From: Pseudomaricurvus hydrocarbonicus
GTDB lineage: Bacteria > Pseudomonadota > Gammaproteobacteria > Pseudomonadales > Cellvibrionaceae
Direction: 5' to 3'
NCBI RefSeq assembly: GCF_011602365.1
Contig: NZ_JAAONZ010000003.1
Coordinates: 310,001 to 374,000 of the forward strand
Length of the DNA stretch: 64,000 nucleotides
The position numbers were made by a program, and so were the translations under genes. Shown in pieces: positions 31,298 to 40,718 of this stretch (positions are counted from its first letter, which is position 1; each line of letters opens with the position of its first letter). Under the pieces are notes generated by a model. It saw nothing but the letters and a program-made list of their open reading frames with translations. It did not search any database and had not been told where the DNA came from.

Positions 31298-32515
31298 TTA
31301 AACAACCTGACCAATCTGGAAGATTGGTAAGTACATAGCGATCATCAGGCCGCCGACTAAAACTCCCAGAACTGACATAATCAATGGCTCCAGCATCGAG
31401 GTTAAGCTATCGACCAAGTTATCGACCATTTCTTCGTAGTAGTTCGCCACTTTTTCGAGCATTTCATCCAGTGCGCCGGATTCTTCACCAATAGCAGTCA
31501 TTTGCAGCAGCATGGATGGGAAGATGCCGGTGGCGCGTAACGAAGAATTCAGCTGTATACCCGTTGACACCTCATCTCTTACACGTAGCGTCGCCTGTTC
31601 GTAGACCGAGTTGCCGGTAGCGCCAGCCACCGACTCCAGTGCATCAATCAGGGGGACCCCAGCGGCAAAGGTGGTAGACAGGGTGCGGGCGAAGCGGGCC
31701 ACGATAGAGTTATAGACGATGAGGCCAATAATCGGCAGTTTTAGCATGAGCTTGTCGACGGCTTCAGAAAAGGGTTTGCTGCGTTGATTTAATTCGCGCA
31801 GTACAAAGACACTACCTATAATACCGATTAAAATAATAAACCACCATTTCTGCACGGCTTCAGAAATAGCCAGTACGAATAGCGTAAACGCCGGTAAATC
31901 AGCGCCAAAACTGCTGAAGGTTTCGGCAAACTGAGGAACCACTTTAATTAATAGAATGGCTGTAACGATTACGGCTACTACCACGACCATAATCGGGTAT
32001 GTCATTGCCTTTTTGATTTTGGCTTTAATGGCTTCTGTTTTTTCTTTATAGGTGGCAATACGGTCTAGCATGGTTTCGAGGGCACCGGATTGTTCGCCCG
32101 AATTAACTAGATTGCAAAATAAATCGTCAAAATATTTGGGGTGTTTTTCCAGCGCGGTTGCAAAGCTGGTGCCGGCAGCAACCTCTTCGCGGATCGACAA
32201 AATTAAAGTTCGCATTTTGGCGTTATCCACGCCTTCCGCAACAATGTCAAAGCTTTGCACCAGCGGAACGCCAGCTTTCATCATGGTGGCCATTTGGCGA
32301 GTAAAAATGGCGATATCCTGTGGTGTGATGGCCTTACCTCCACCTCCAAACATCGGTTTGGCCTTTTTCTTGACGCTTTTGGCATTAACACCTTGCTTCA
32401 TTAACTGGGCTTTCACCAGTGCTGAGCTGACGCCGCTGATCTCTCCCTGGACCTTGGCACCTTTTTTATCGATACCTTTGTAAACAAAAACGCTGGTGCT
32501 TGCTGCGGTCGCCAT
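31298..32515 (-). CDS. pilC: Type IV pilus inner-membrane platform protein PilC
   Basis: Polytopic platform protein that couples the assembly ATPase to pilin insertion. The 405 residues contain two T2SSF domains, each with a cytoplasmic helical bundle and membrane helices: AIFTRQMATMMKAGVPLVQS near residue 65 and the repeat FARTLSTTFAAGVPLIDALE near 270. The C-terminus ends with a helix (MSVLGVLVGGLMIAMYLPIF). It is separated from pilB by five bases. Confidence 0.96.
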   Translation of the reverse strand: MATAASTSVFVYKGIDKKGAKVQGEISGVSSALVKAQLMKQGVNAKSVKKKAKPMFGGGGKAITPQDIAIFTRQMATMMKAGVPLVQSFDIVAEGVDNAKMRTLILSIREEVAAGTSFATALEKHPKYFDDLFCNLVNSGEQSGALETMLDRIATYKEKTEAIKAKIKKAMTYPIMVVVVAVIVTAILLIKVVPQFAETFSSFGADLPAFTLFVLAISEAVQKWWFIILIGIIGSVFVLRELNQRSKPFSEAVDKLMLKLPIIGLIVYNSIVARFARTLSTTFAAGVPLIDALESVAGATGNSVYEQATLRVRDEVSTGIQLNSSLRATGIFPSMLLQMTAIGEESGALDEMLEKVANYYEEMVDNLVDSLTSMLEPLIMSVLGVLVGGLMIAMYLPIFQIGQVV

Positions 32516-32520
32516 AATGC

Positions 32521-34251
32521 TTAATCCTTGGTCACTCGGTTGGCTTCTTCTAGGCTGGTCAATCCTTGCGCAGCCTTACGCAAGGCAGATATTCGTAAAT
32601 TATTGAAGCCGGCATCTCGGGCGGCGTCGGCAATCTGAATCGCATTGCCCCCCTCCATTATAATGCGGGATATTGTGTCAGTGATGCGAACCACTTCATA
32701 GACCCCAACACGGCCTTTATAGCCTTTAGAGCAATGTGAGCAGCCTACGGGGTGGAATAATTGGAATTCTTCCCGGGGAATGCCAATATTATCAAAGCCT
32801 TCCTCGGATAAAATCTCGTCAGGGATGTCGGTTGCGGGCTTTTTGCAGTGGTTACAGAGTCGACGAGCGAGTCGTTGAGCAATAATTAAGCTCACGGTCG
32901 TGGCCACGTTAAAGGCCGGCACGCCCATATTAAGCAATCGGGTCAATGTTTCAGGGGCGCTGTTGGTGTGTAGGGTAGATAGTACCAGGTGACCGGTTTG
33001 CGCAGCCTTAATGCCAATCTCGGCGGTCTCCAGATCCCGGATCTCCCCCACCATGACAATGTCAGGGTCTTGTCGCAGGAAGGACCGCAGCGCTTCAGCG
33101 AAGGTGAGCCCCACCTTGTTGTTCACGTTGACCTGATTAATACCTTCAAGATTGATTTCTACCGGTTCTTCGGCGGTAGAGATATTGCGCTCAATGGTGT
33201 TAAGGATGTTCAGGCCTGTGTAAAGGGAAACGGTTTTACCGGAGCCGGTCGGGCCGGTAACCAGAATCATGCCTTGCGGCTGTTGTAACGCATCCAGAAA
33301 CAGCTTCTTTTGATTGTCTTCGTAGCCGAGTGCATCAATACCCAGTTTGGCGCTGCTGGGGTCGAGAATCCGCAAAACCACTTTTTCGCCAAACAGGGTG
33401 GGCAGGGTGTTGACCCGGAAATCAATCGCTCGGGTTTTGGTGATTTTGAGCTTAATGCGGCCATCCTGAGGGACCCGGCGTTCAGAGATGTCCATCTGCG
33501 ACATGACTTTTAAACGTGCAGCCAGGCGTGTGGCTAAAGCTGTAGGGGGTCTGGCAACTTCTTCCAGAATGCCATCTGTGCGAAACCGTACCCGATAGGA
33601 TCTTTCATAGGGCTCAAAGTGAATATCGGAGGCCCCTTTTTTGATGGCATCCAACAAGACCTTGTTAATGAATTTAACAATAGGGGCTTCGTCGACATCG
33701 GCAGTATCCCGATCGTCCATTTTGCCGCTGTCGTCAACTGCTTCAACATCCAGAGAGTCCAGGGCCTCATCGTCGAGACCTCCCAATGAATCACCAATGT
33801 TTTCTTCCTGAGTGTTCAGGTAGGCTTCAAGCCCCTGTTCCAGCTTGTCGGCCTCTACCAGAATGGCGTCCGTATTGAGTCCGGTGTTGAACTTGATTTC
33901 ATCCAGGGCGTGCAGGTTGGTAGGGTCTGCCAGACCTATAAATAGACGATTGCCGCGGCGGAACAGGGGGAGCGCCTGATGCTTGCTCAACAGCTTTAAG
34001 TCGACCAGTCCGGTTGGCAGTGCGGAAGTGATAATACTGCTTAAATCAAAAATGGGAGTACCGAACTCATCGGAGGCAGCATTGGCGATGGCGCTTGGGG
34101 ATGCGTCGTGACCTTTGATCAACTCCGTCACAAAAGAGGTTTTTTGGCTTTTGGCGCTTTTTTGAGCTGTTCTGGCGGTGTCTTCATTGACGATGCCGTC
34201 GGAGACTAAGCGGCGGGCCAAACCGCTTAATGGCACTGTTGGTGCATTCAT
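32521..34251 (-). CDS. pilB: Type IV pilus assembly ATPase PilB
   Basis: Hexameric motor that powers pilus extension. The 576 residues begin with an MshEN-like N-terminal domain (about 1-150), followed by an acidic linker (DDEALDSLDVEAVDDS), then the GspE-type ATPase domain with Walker A GPTGSGKT at 333-340, the Asp box, Walker B VMVGEIRDLETAEIG, and a tetracysteine zinc site (CNHCKKP and CSHCSKGYKG). It is divergent from pilA, so the 347 bases between them hold both promoters. Confidence 0.97.
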   Translation of the reverse strand: MNAPTVPLSGLARRLVSDGIVNEDTARTAQKSAKSQKTSFVTELIKGHDASPSAIANAASDEFGTPIFDLSSIITSALPTGLVDLKLLSKHQALPLFRRGNRLFIGLADPTNLHALDEIKFNTGLNTDAILVEADKLEQGLEAYLNTQEENIGDSLGGLDDEALDSLDVEAVDDSGKMDDRDTADVDEAPIVKFINKVLLDAIKKGASDIHFEPYERSYRVRFRTDGILEEVARPPTALATRLAARLKVMSQMDISERRVPQDGRIKLKITKTRAIDFRVNTLPTLFGEKVVLRILDPSSAKLGIDALGYEDNQKKLFLDALQQPQGMILVTGPTGSGKTVSLYTGLNILNTIERNISTAEEPVEINLEGINQVNVNNKVGLTFAEALRSFLRQDPDIVMVGEIRDLETAEIGIKAAQTGHLVLSTLHTNSAPETLTRLLNMGVPAFNVATTVSLIIAQRLARRLCNHCKKPATDIPDEILSEEGFDNIGIPREEFQLFHPVGCSHCSKGYKGRVGVYEVVRITDTISRIIMEGGNAIQIADAARDAGFNNLRISALRKAAQGLTSLEEANRVTKD

Positions 34252-34521
34252 AATAAGTCCGTATGGGTTTTTTAAAGGGCTAAACAGGCAGCGTCTTCAC
34301 GTTGTATTGAGTTTTAGCCCCTAACCAATTGTTGCTTAAAACTTTTTTTATAAATCTAACACTATTTTTTAGTGATTTGTAAGACTTGGCGACAGTTTTG
34401 TTGAGACTGAAGAGAATGGTGGTGACGCAAATCGTCACTTTATGACTGGATTTTGATTTTTCGGTTGGGGGCGGAGGTCTAACAGAGTGGATTAGGTAGG
34501 GAAATGGTAGCTTTAATGCGT

Positions 34522-34536
34522 TGGCACATGTTTTGC
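34522..34536 (+). promoter_or_regulatory. Sigma-54 promoter of pilA
   Basis: TGGCAC, five bases (ATGTT), then TTGC match the -24/-12 consensus, with the invariant GG (34523-34524) and GC (34535-34536) exactly ten bases apart. Transcription would begin near 34548, about 50 bases before the ATG. RpoN with the PilS/PilR system controls pilA in Pseudomonas, and the same scheme is inferred here; those regulators are not in this window. Confidence 0.85.
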
Positions 34537-34598
34537 CTTTAGTAATGTGCATATGCAATTTGGTATGGATTTAACGATAACTTTAGGAGTGGCTTACT

Positions 34599-35036
34599 AT
34601 GAAAGCTCAAGTGCAAAAAGGTTTTACCTTGATTGAATTGATGATCGTTGTTGCGATTATCGGTATTTTGGCAGCGGTGGCTATCCCTGCTTACCAGGAT
34701 TACACTATCCGTGCAAAAGTCAGTGAAGTGCTGGTAATGGCTAGTTCTGCGCGCACAAATGTGGCCGAGTACTACATTAGTCAGGGTTCGATGCCTGCTA
34801 CAACTGATGCGGCTGGCATTAATGATGATGCCACTCAGAGCAAATATGTTAGCGGTATTGGCTTTGAAGTTAGTGGTACTGACGGAATTGCTCTGACGTA
34901 CACTTTGGAAAATTTAGGGACTGGTGCTGACACAACAACCTTTATTTATAAAGTGAATGGCAGCACTAATGGTGTTCAAGTTGATTGTACCTTAGGTACT
35001 TTGCCAGCGAAGTATCGCCCTGCGAACTGTCGTTAG
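34599..35036 (+). CDS. pilA: Type IV major pilin PilA (prepilin)
   Basis: The 145-residue prepilin has an eight-residue leader, MKAQVQKG, cut before F9; mature residue 5 is the expected Glu in [20 protein letters not shown]. The conserved [15 protein letters not shown] follows, as in pseudomonad-type pilins. A C-terminal disulfide loop is likely between C130 and C144. It ends NCR, without the C-terminal Ser that TfpO-type enzymes glycosylate in some Pseudomonas pilins. A good ribosome site (TTTAGGAG) precedes it. It is probably monocistronic because of the sigma-54 promoter and the strong terminator. Confidence 0.97.
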   Translation: MKAQVQKGFTLIELMIVVAIIGILAAVAIPAYQDYTIRAKVSEVLVMASSARTNVAEYYISQGSMPATTDAAGINDDATQSKYVSGIGFEVSGTDGIALTYTLENLGTGADTTTFIYKVNGSTNGVQVDCTLGTLPAKYRPANCR

Positions 35037-35050
35037 TAGTTAAGTTTGTG

Positions 35051-35080
35051 AAAAAAGCCCCCTTAAGGGGGCTTTTTTTT
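35051..35080 (+). terminator. Rho-independent terminator after pilA
   Basis: AAAAAAGCCCCC and GGGGGCTTTTTT form a perfect stem around TTAA and end in eight T. The A-run on the left lets it act in both directions. Confidence 0.93.
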
Positions 35081-35114
35081 GTGGTTTTTTTGTCTCAATT
35101 TTTGAGTGTTAAAG

Positions 35115-37049
35115 ATGTTGAATATACAGCGTGGTGTTGCTGCAAGCTTGTTGTTATTGCTCGTTTTTTGTTGGTGGGCGTATCAGCCGGCTGTAAATGG
35201 CCCCTTCCTTTTGGATGATTTTAGTAATTTAAATGCGCTGACGGGTGGTGTAGAAACTTTTGAGGACGTGCGTCGATACCTTGGTTTGGGTAATGCTGGG
35301 CCGCTGGGGAGGCCGCTGTCGATGCTTTCATTTTTGATCAATGATAATGCATGGCCATCGGCTCCTGATGCTTTCAAACCTACAAATCTTTTGATACATC
35401 TATTGACTGGAGTGGTGTTATTTTCAGGCCTTAGGCTAATGTTATTACAAGTTATGCCTCGTCGATCCTCCGAATGGCTGGCAATATTAGCCGTCGGGTT
35501 TTTCCTGCTTCATCCTATGCAGGTGTCATCGGTAATGTACGTTGTTCAGCGTATGACCTTGTTAGCTGCGCTATTTATAGCTATAGGTGTTTTTTTGCAT
35601 TGTTATATTCGTGTTAAGTACCCGGATTTAACAGTATTAAGCTTAGTTATAATGACATTCTCGGCAGGGATGTTTACGGTTTTAGCCTCGTTATCCAAAG
35701 AGACTGGTGTGTTGTTGCCAGTATATTTGTTGGTAATAGAGTTCACTTTTTTCTCCAATAAATTTGAATCTGCGAATTTTAAGTGGTGGCGTAGAATTGT
35801 TCTCGGCATTCCTGCTGCGAGCCTAGTAATGTATTTATTGAATCTGCCTAAATGGATGGCTTCATATGGTCATCGTGATTTTAGTTTTTATGAACGAATA
35901 CTCACAGAGCCTGTTATCTTAAAGGATTATTTACTTCAAATTCTGAGTATGAAGGTTTATGGGCTAGGGTTGTTTCATGATGATTACCCAATTTATAGCA
36001 GTATAAGTAATCCTGTAGTGCTCACGTCTATGTTGATGATATTAGCTCTGATATTTGTAGCAGTACTGAAAAGAAAGACTTGGCCCTTATTTAGCTTTGG
36101 TGTTTTATGGTTTTTAGCTGGGCATTTAATTGAGTCGACAACGGTACCGTTAGAGCTTTATTTTGAGCACAGAAATTATTTGTCAGTATTGGGTGTGGCG
36201 ATTGTGCTTTTTGCTGCCTTGCAGGCTATGGCAAGTAATGTGTCTGGCGCATTTTGGGGCATTGCTCCAGGTTTGTTGCTTATTCTTGGTATGTCAACCT
36301 ATGGTTATGCTAACGAGTGGAGCTCTGCTGATCGATTAATACCTATTTGGGCGGCAGAGCATCCAGAGTCTCCAAGAGCTAGAAGAAGTTATGCGCAAAT
36401 GCTTGCAGTAAATGGCATGTATGAGGAAGCTCTACTTGAATTGGATGAGGGTTATCGTGAATTCCCTCAGGACTTGAGTTTTCCAATTATGTCATTGATC
36501 TTTTCCTGCAGTGCAGAAAAGGCTTATCGATATGATGTGGATGATTTGATTAAGCGAACGGAGGAGCATAAAGCGACTAACTCATTCAGAACCACTACTA
36601 CATTACTTTTTCAAATGATGATTGATGGCCACTGTCAAGATCTGGCGGCGCCTATGCAGAAACTGGTAGATGAGATGCCCTTACTATCAAATGCTCGATT
36701 TAAGCGGTCGCTATTGTCGGCAATATCCATTAAAAGTGGTGAGCTTTATATCGTAAAAGGTGATTATAATTCTGCTTTATTACGCTTTGTAAATGTTGAT
36801 CGCAGGACTCCTAGTGCAAGCTCGGCTGTACGATTATCAAATTTATATCTTATGATGGGTGAATTGGATCTGGCAGTGAAATTTCTCCAGACAGCTAAAG
36901 ATCGGTCAGAAAATAGTGCTTGGGGTTTAATGGAGCCGCGCAGAAGCGAGTATGATAAAAAACTTCAGTGGATACGGAGTGCTCAAGCTAAGCTGGATGA
37001 GATTGAGAGTGCTAGCCCAGACTTTAAGGAAAGTGTTGATGTCAATTAG
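35115..37049 (+). CDS. GT-C-fold membrane glycosyltransferase-like protein with C-terminal TPR region
   Basis: The protein, about 644 residues, begins with a helix and a periplasmic DD motif (LLDDFSNL, D34-D35), as in GT-C enzymes that use polyprenyl-phosphate sugars. RPLSMLSFLIN, HPMQVSSVMYVVQRMTLLAA and ASLSKETGVLLPVYL follow within about ten membrane segments. From about residue 400 it becomes soluble with TPR-like helices (ARRSYAQMLAVNGMYEEALLELD, and again near the end). This architecture resembles TMTC/O-mannosyltransferase-like bacterial proteins. Its position immediately after pilA makes pilin or surface glycosylation a reasonable inference, not a demonstrated role. ATG 35115 is preferred to GTG 35106. 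Confidence 0.75.
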   Translation: MLNIQRGVAASLLLLLVFCWWAYQPAVNGPFLLDDFSNLNALTGGVETFEDVRRYLGLGNAGPLGRPLSMLSFLINDNAWPSAPDAFKPTNLLIHLLTGVVLFSGLRLMLLQVMPRRSSEWLAILAVGFFLLHPMQVSSVMYVVQRMTLLAALFIAIGVFLHCYIRVKYPDLTVLSLVIMTFSAGMFTVLASLSKETGVLLPVYLLVIEFTFFSNKFESANFKWWRRIVLGIPAASLVMYLLNLPKWMASYGHRDFSFYERILTEPVILKDYLLQILSMKVYGLGLFHDDYPIYSSISNPVVLTSMLMILALIFVAVLKRKTWPLFSFGVLWFLAGHLIESTTVPLELYFEHRNYLSVLGVAIVLFAALQAMASNVSGAFWGIAPGLLLILGMSTYGYANEWSSADRLIPIWAAEHPESPRARRSYAQMLAVNGMYEEALLELDEGYREFPQDLSFPIMSLIFSCSAEKAYRYDVDDLIKRTEEHKATNSFRTTTTLLFQMMIDGHCQDLAAPMQKLVDEMPLLSNARFKRSLLSAISIKSGELYIVKGDYNSALLRFVNVDRRTPSASSAVRLSNLYLMMGELDLAVKFLQTAKDRSENSAWGLMEPRRSEYDKKLQWIRSAQAKLDEIESASPDFKESVDVN

Positions 37050-37908
37050 TATTGTAATTCCTGCAAAAGATGAATCCGCAGTTATTAAAGAGGTTGTGCT
37101 GGAAATAAAAAAGTTGTTTGTTGGCGCTGAGTTGATTGTTGTTTGTGATGGGTCTTCTGATGATACAGCGTCTTTGGCAGAAGATGCGGGGGCTAAAGTC
37201 ATTAGAAAGCCTTATTCAATGGGCAATGGTGCCGCGATTAAAACAGGTTTTCGGGCAGCCAGTGGTGATATTGTAGTGTTTATGGATGGAGATGGGCAGC
37301 ATTCACCGAGTGATATTTCTAGCTTGCTGGAAAAGTTGGATGAAGGCTTTGATATGGTTGTTGGAGCCCGAGGACGAGACGGGCAAGCGAATGCCGGGAG
37401 AGGGGCAGCTAATAAATTTTACAATACATTAGCAAGTTATATAACTGGTCAGAATGTTGAGGATTTGACATCAGGATTTCGAGCAGTCAGAGCGAGTAAA
37501 TTTCGTGAATTTCTCAGTCTTTTACCTAATGGATTTTCCTATCCCACGACAAGTACGATGGCTTTTTTTAGAGCCGGTTATCCAGTGGCATATGTCCCCA
37601 TCTTAGTTAAAAAGCGTATTGGTAAAAGCCACATTAATCTTGTACGTGACGGGATTCGCTTCTTACTAATTATATTTAAGGTGGGTACGCTATATTCACC
37701 ATTGAAAATGTTTGTTCCGTTAAGCTTCATTGTTTTTATATTGGGACTCATCAGATATTTTTATACATTTTCTGTTTCTGGTGAATTTACAAATATGTCG
37801 GCAATACTCTTTGTTTCCTCATTGCTGATTTTTTTGATGGGGCTGATATCGGAGCAAATATCATCCTTGGTATATCAATTGTCTACATTCAAAAAAAATG
37901 ACGAATGA
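37039..37908 (+). CDS. Family 2 glycosyltransferase, dolichyl/undecaprenyl-phosphate sugar synthase type
   Basis: The 289-residue protein starts at ATG 37039 (MSISIVIPAKDESAVIKEVV) inside the end of the previous gene. The GT-A fold motifs are VVCDGSSDDT and the metal-binding FMDGDGQHSP, with the acceptor loop DLTSGFRAVR and KKRIGKSHIN. Two or three C-terminal membrane helices complete the pattern of enzymes that load a sugar onto a lipid phosphate. Such an enzyme would make the donor that a GT-C transferase, such as the one encoded just upstream, requires. This pairing is inference. Confidence 0.85.
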   Translation: MSISIVIPAKDESAVIKEVVLEIKKLFVGAELIVVCDGSSDDTASLAEDAGAKVIRKPYSMGNGAAIKTGFRAASGDIVVFMDGDGQHSPSDISSLLEKLDEGFDMVVGARGRDGQANAGRGAANKFYNTLASYITGQNVEDLTSGFRAVRASKFREFLSLLPNGFSYPTTSTMAFFRAGYPVAYVPILVKKRIGKSHINLVRDGIRFLLIIFKVGTLYSPLKMFVPLSFIVFILGLIRYFYTFSVSGEFTNMSAILFVSSLLIFLMGLISEQISSLVYQLSTFKKNDE

Positions 37909-39083
37909 AAAACCTTTTAATATTAACAACCTCTTATCCTAATTCTAAGAACCTTTCATCAGGGGCCTTTGTTGAGAGTTTTGCTTCGGAAATATCGAAA
38001 AAATATAACGTTACCGTGTTGGCTCCGTCGGTTCGAGGTGGGTTGATCAAGTCGCCTGATCAGGGTTGCTTTAAAGTAGAGGAATTTCGTTATTTCTTTA
38101 AAGGTTTTGAGGTTCTGGCGCAGGAGGAGGGCGGGATTCCTGCGGCATTAAAAAGAAAGCCATATTTATGGTTTATGGTTCCATTTTTTTTGCTGGGTTT
38201 TTTTTACTCGATCTGCGCAAGGGTTAGAAAATTCGATTTTGTACAGGCAAATTGGGCTGTTTCTGGGCTTGTGGCAGTATTACCAGTCTTTTTGTTTGGC
38301 AGGCAATTAGTTGTCACTTTACATGGCGAGGACTCTAGAAACATATTAAATAGTAGCGTACATGGTTTTTTATTTAAAATCTTATGTTTTTTTAGTAAAG
38401 CCGTTGTTTGTGTTGGGTCTGAAATGGCAGGCGCATTACAGCGGCGTTTCCCTAAATATAGGGGGTCGATACGGTTCATTAGTAATGGTGTGAGCGATAA
38501 GTTTCTAAGAAAGAAGCCAGTGTGCGATGGCGAAGCTAAAGTGACAAAAATTCTGATGGTTTCTTCATTGATTAAATCTAAGTCAGTTGATCATGCAGTT
38601 TTTGCTGTAGATGAATTAAAGAAATCAGGTCATAAATTCACGTTAAGTGTTGTGGGTGGTGGGGAGCTAAGTTGTGAGTTACAGGCGTTGGTGCAAAGGT
38701 TAGGGCTTCAGGAGTATGTTTTTTTTAAAGGTGTATTGCCGCATGAGTCCCTTGAGGATGTGTTTGCTGCACATGATATTTTTTTAGTTTGTAGCTCCCA
38801 AGAAGGTAGGTCTACTGTGGTGATGGAGGCTTTGGCCGTAGGGTTGCCGGTAGTTGCTTCTAATGTTAAAGGCGTACGAGAGCTATTGGTTGGTTCACCT
38901 TGTTCTTATATGTATGAATATGGTGATGTATCAATGATTACTAAATCATTACTGTTGGCCAATGATAGGCTCCAGTCTGTGGGTAAAATTAGATCAAGTG
39001 ATTATAGTAAGAGGTGGGTAGATGAATTGGGTTTGACGTGGGAGAGTACTTCAGAATCATATAAGAAAATATTTGACGGATAA
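37905..39083 (+). CDS. Family 4 glycosyltransferase
   Basis: The 392-residue protein has the two-domain GT-B pattern. The N-terminal part shows LLILTTSYPNSKNLSSGAFVESFASEI and LVVTLHGEDSRN; the C-terminal part has ILMVSSLIKSKSVDHAV, VGGGELSCELQALVQRLG, VFFKGVLPHESLEDVFAAHD and the nucleotide-sugar site CSSQEGRSTVVMEALAVGLP. Its ATG overlaps the previous stop (ATGA). The transferred sugar cannot be deduced. Confidence 0.88.
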   Translation: MKNLLILTTSYPNSKNLSSGAFVESFASEISKKYNVTVLAPSVRGGLIKSPDQGCFKVEEFRYFFKGFEVLAQEEGGIPAALKRKPYLWFMVPFFLLGFFYSICARVRKFDFVQANWAVSGLVAVLPVFLFGRQLVVTLHGEDSRNILNSSVHGFLFKILCFFSKAVVCVGSEMAGALQRRFPKYRGSIRFISNGVSDKFLRKKPVCDGEAKVTKILMVSSLIKSKSVDHAVFAVDELKKSGHKFTLSVVGGGELSCELQALVQRLGLQEYVFFKGVLPHESLEDVFAAHDIFLVCSSQEGRSTVVMEALAVGLPVVASNVKGVRELLVGSPCSYMYEYGDVSMITKSLLLANDRLQSVGKIRSSDYSKRWVDELGLTWESTSESYKKIFDG

Positions 39084-39150
39084 GCGAGTCCGGTAGAAGA
39101 AAATGTATTTTAGAAGTAGGCTAGATGGTATTTAGGAGCGTTGAGACTCT

Positions 39151-40221
39151 TTGGCAAGTGTTGCAGTTAACAAGGACTTAGGTGTTTGCGTGAAGAATTA
39201 CCCTTTAGTTTCAGTCATTATCCCCGTATACAATTGCGAAAAATATATTTCACAAGCTTTAAGTAGTATTCTCAGGCAAAGCTATACTAATTTAGAAGTG
39301 TTGTTGTGTGATGACGCTTCGATAGATACAAGCTTATCTGTTATAAAAAACGTTAAAGATGATCGAATTCGTATTTATCAGAACAGCCAAAACCTTGGCT
39401 ATTTAAATACAGTAAACAAACTTTTTGATTATTGCCGAGGTGAATTTATAACATTTCAGGATGCGGATGACTGGAGTGGACCTGATAGAATTGAAAGATT
39501 GGTGAACAAATTTGAGCAAGATGTTGAGCTGATGTTGTGTGGCAGTCAAAGTAAAAAGCATTTAAGTTCTGGTGCGACGCAATTATCCCGTTACCCAATG
39601 AGTGATACGGAAATCAGGAAAAGACTTAACCGTGGTGAAACGGCTCTTTTTTGTGGTGCTAGCATCATGGTCAGAAAACAGGTACTTGAAAGTATTGGAG
39701 TGTATAACCCTATATTTTCTCGGGTTGGTGCAGAAGATATAGATTGGTATTTGAAAGTATTAGAACATTGGAAATGTGAGAATTTACCAGTCCCGCTATA
39801 CCACTATAGGCAACATGGTGAGTCATTTACTCAGACTTTAAATGCTAGTGTAAATGGTTTTGCTGCGGATGTTGCGTTGGCCCTGCACATGCTGAGGGAT
39901 GAGGGGGGGAACCCTTTACAGGATGTTCAGAAAAAGTATCTCTGTAATAAATTTAATGAACTTAAGTTTACTTTAGAAAAATCGAGTGATCGAGTAAAGT
40001 TGTTAGCATTTTATGGTAATTATTCACTTTCATTTAAAACCTTTATAAATGGGGTCGACGGCACAGAGGATCGACCAAAATTGTTGGCTTCAGCGCTAGT
40101 AGCACTTGTTTATATGGTTTTACATCCGTTGTTGCCAAGTTCGTTGATTAGAGAAATAGTATCAAGGAAAAGAAAGAAAAGAGCGCAAAGGATTAAAAAA
40201 AATTTGATTGGTTTGAGTTGA
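39151..40221 (+). CDS. Family 2 glycosyltransferase
   Basis: A GT-A protein of up to 356 residues: YPLVSVIIPVYNCEKYISQA, LLCDDASIDTSL and the DxD-like FQDADDWSGPDRIERL. A conserved GAEDIDWYLKVLEHW follows in the second half, and the C-terminus is basic. The start is uncertain. TTG 39151 has AGGAG upstream at a long spacing; GTG 39190 (VKNYPLVSV) would begin immediately before the conserved fold and is equally plausible. Acceptor and donor unknown. Confidence 0.85.
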   Translation: MASVAVNKDLGVCVKNYPLVSVIIPVYNCEKYISQALSSILRQSYTNLEVLLCDDASIDTSLSVIKNVKDDRIRIYQNSQNLGYLNTVNKLFDYCRGEFITFQDADDWSGPDRIERLVNKFEQDVELMLCGSQSKKHLSSGATQLSRYPMSDTEIRKRLNRGETALFCGASIMVRKQVLESIGVYNPIFSRVGAEDIDWYLKVLEHWKCENLPVPLYHYRQHGESFTQTLNASVNGFAADVALALHMLRDEGGNPLQDVQKKYLCNKFNELKFTLEKSSDRVKLLAFYGNYSLSFKTFINGVDGTEDRPKLLASALVALVYMVLHPLLPSSLIREIVSRKRKKRAQRIKKNLIGLS

Positions 40222-40718
40222 TGATGCGTGTGTTTTATTTGGTTGGACTTATATGTTCTAGTGTAAGGCGGGTAGATCTGGAGGCGTTATTGCAAGTCGA
40301 GTGGTGAAAGGTTGATCCCTATTGACCCCGTTGCTTTCGATGTGTACTGATAGGTCATGGCGCTTGGTTTAAATTTAAAAATAAAGATATTGTTACGATG
40401 ATAATGTGTTTGTTAGAACATTGGTTTTATGAGTGGGAAACTTTAATCAAGCTATACTAGCTAAAGCGGGAAAGTAGGGGAATGGTCTTAACGTATCTGA
40501 AAAGCATAAGGTTTTCATTGCTGAAAAGTGGATGTTGCTGCGAGAAAGACCTTGTCAGAATAGTTTCAACTGTCAATTGAAGGGACGATGTGTGTAAAAG
40601 GAAGAAAAAATTTTTTTGAGTTAAGCAGCGCGTTGGTTCCTGAAAGTGGTTGGCCTTCATGTAAAAGCCGATCGTATAATTCTTTACATTGTTTAATTTG
40701 TTCTTTGAGTAGTGATTT
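40222..40718. other. Gene-free A+T-rich stretch inside the sugar island
   Basis: About 500 bases lie between two glycosyltransferase genes. A 27-codon frame starts right after the previous gene (MMRVFYLVGLICSSVRR...), reminiscent of a GT4 N-terminus but stopping at once; it could be a gene remnant. The rest shows frequent stops on both strands and no recognised structure. Confidence 0.35.

Noticed and set aside
34980-35115. A tRNA gene next to pilA as the integration site of the island (as in Pseudomonas)
   Set aside because: I looked for a cloverleaf and TTCGANTC-type T-arm between pilA and the next gene and near nadC and saw none.
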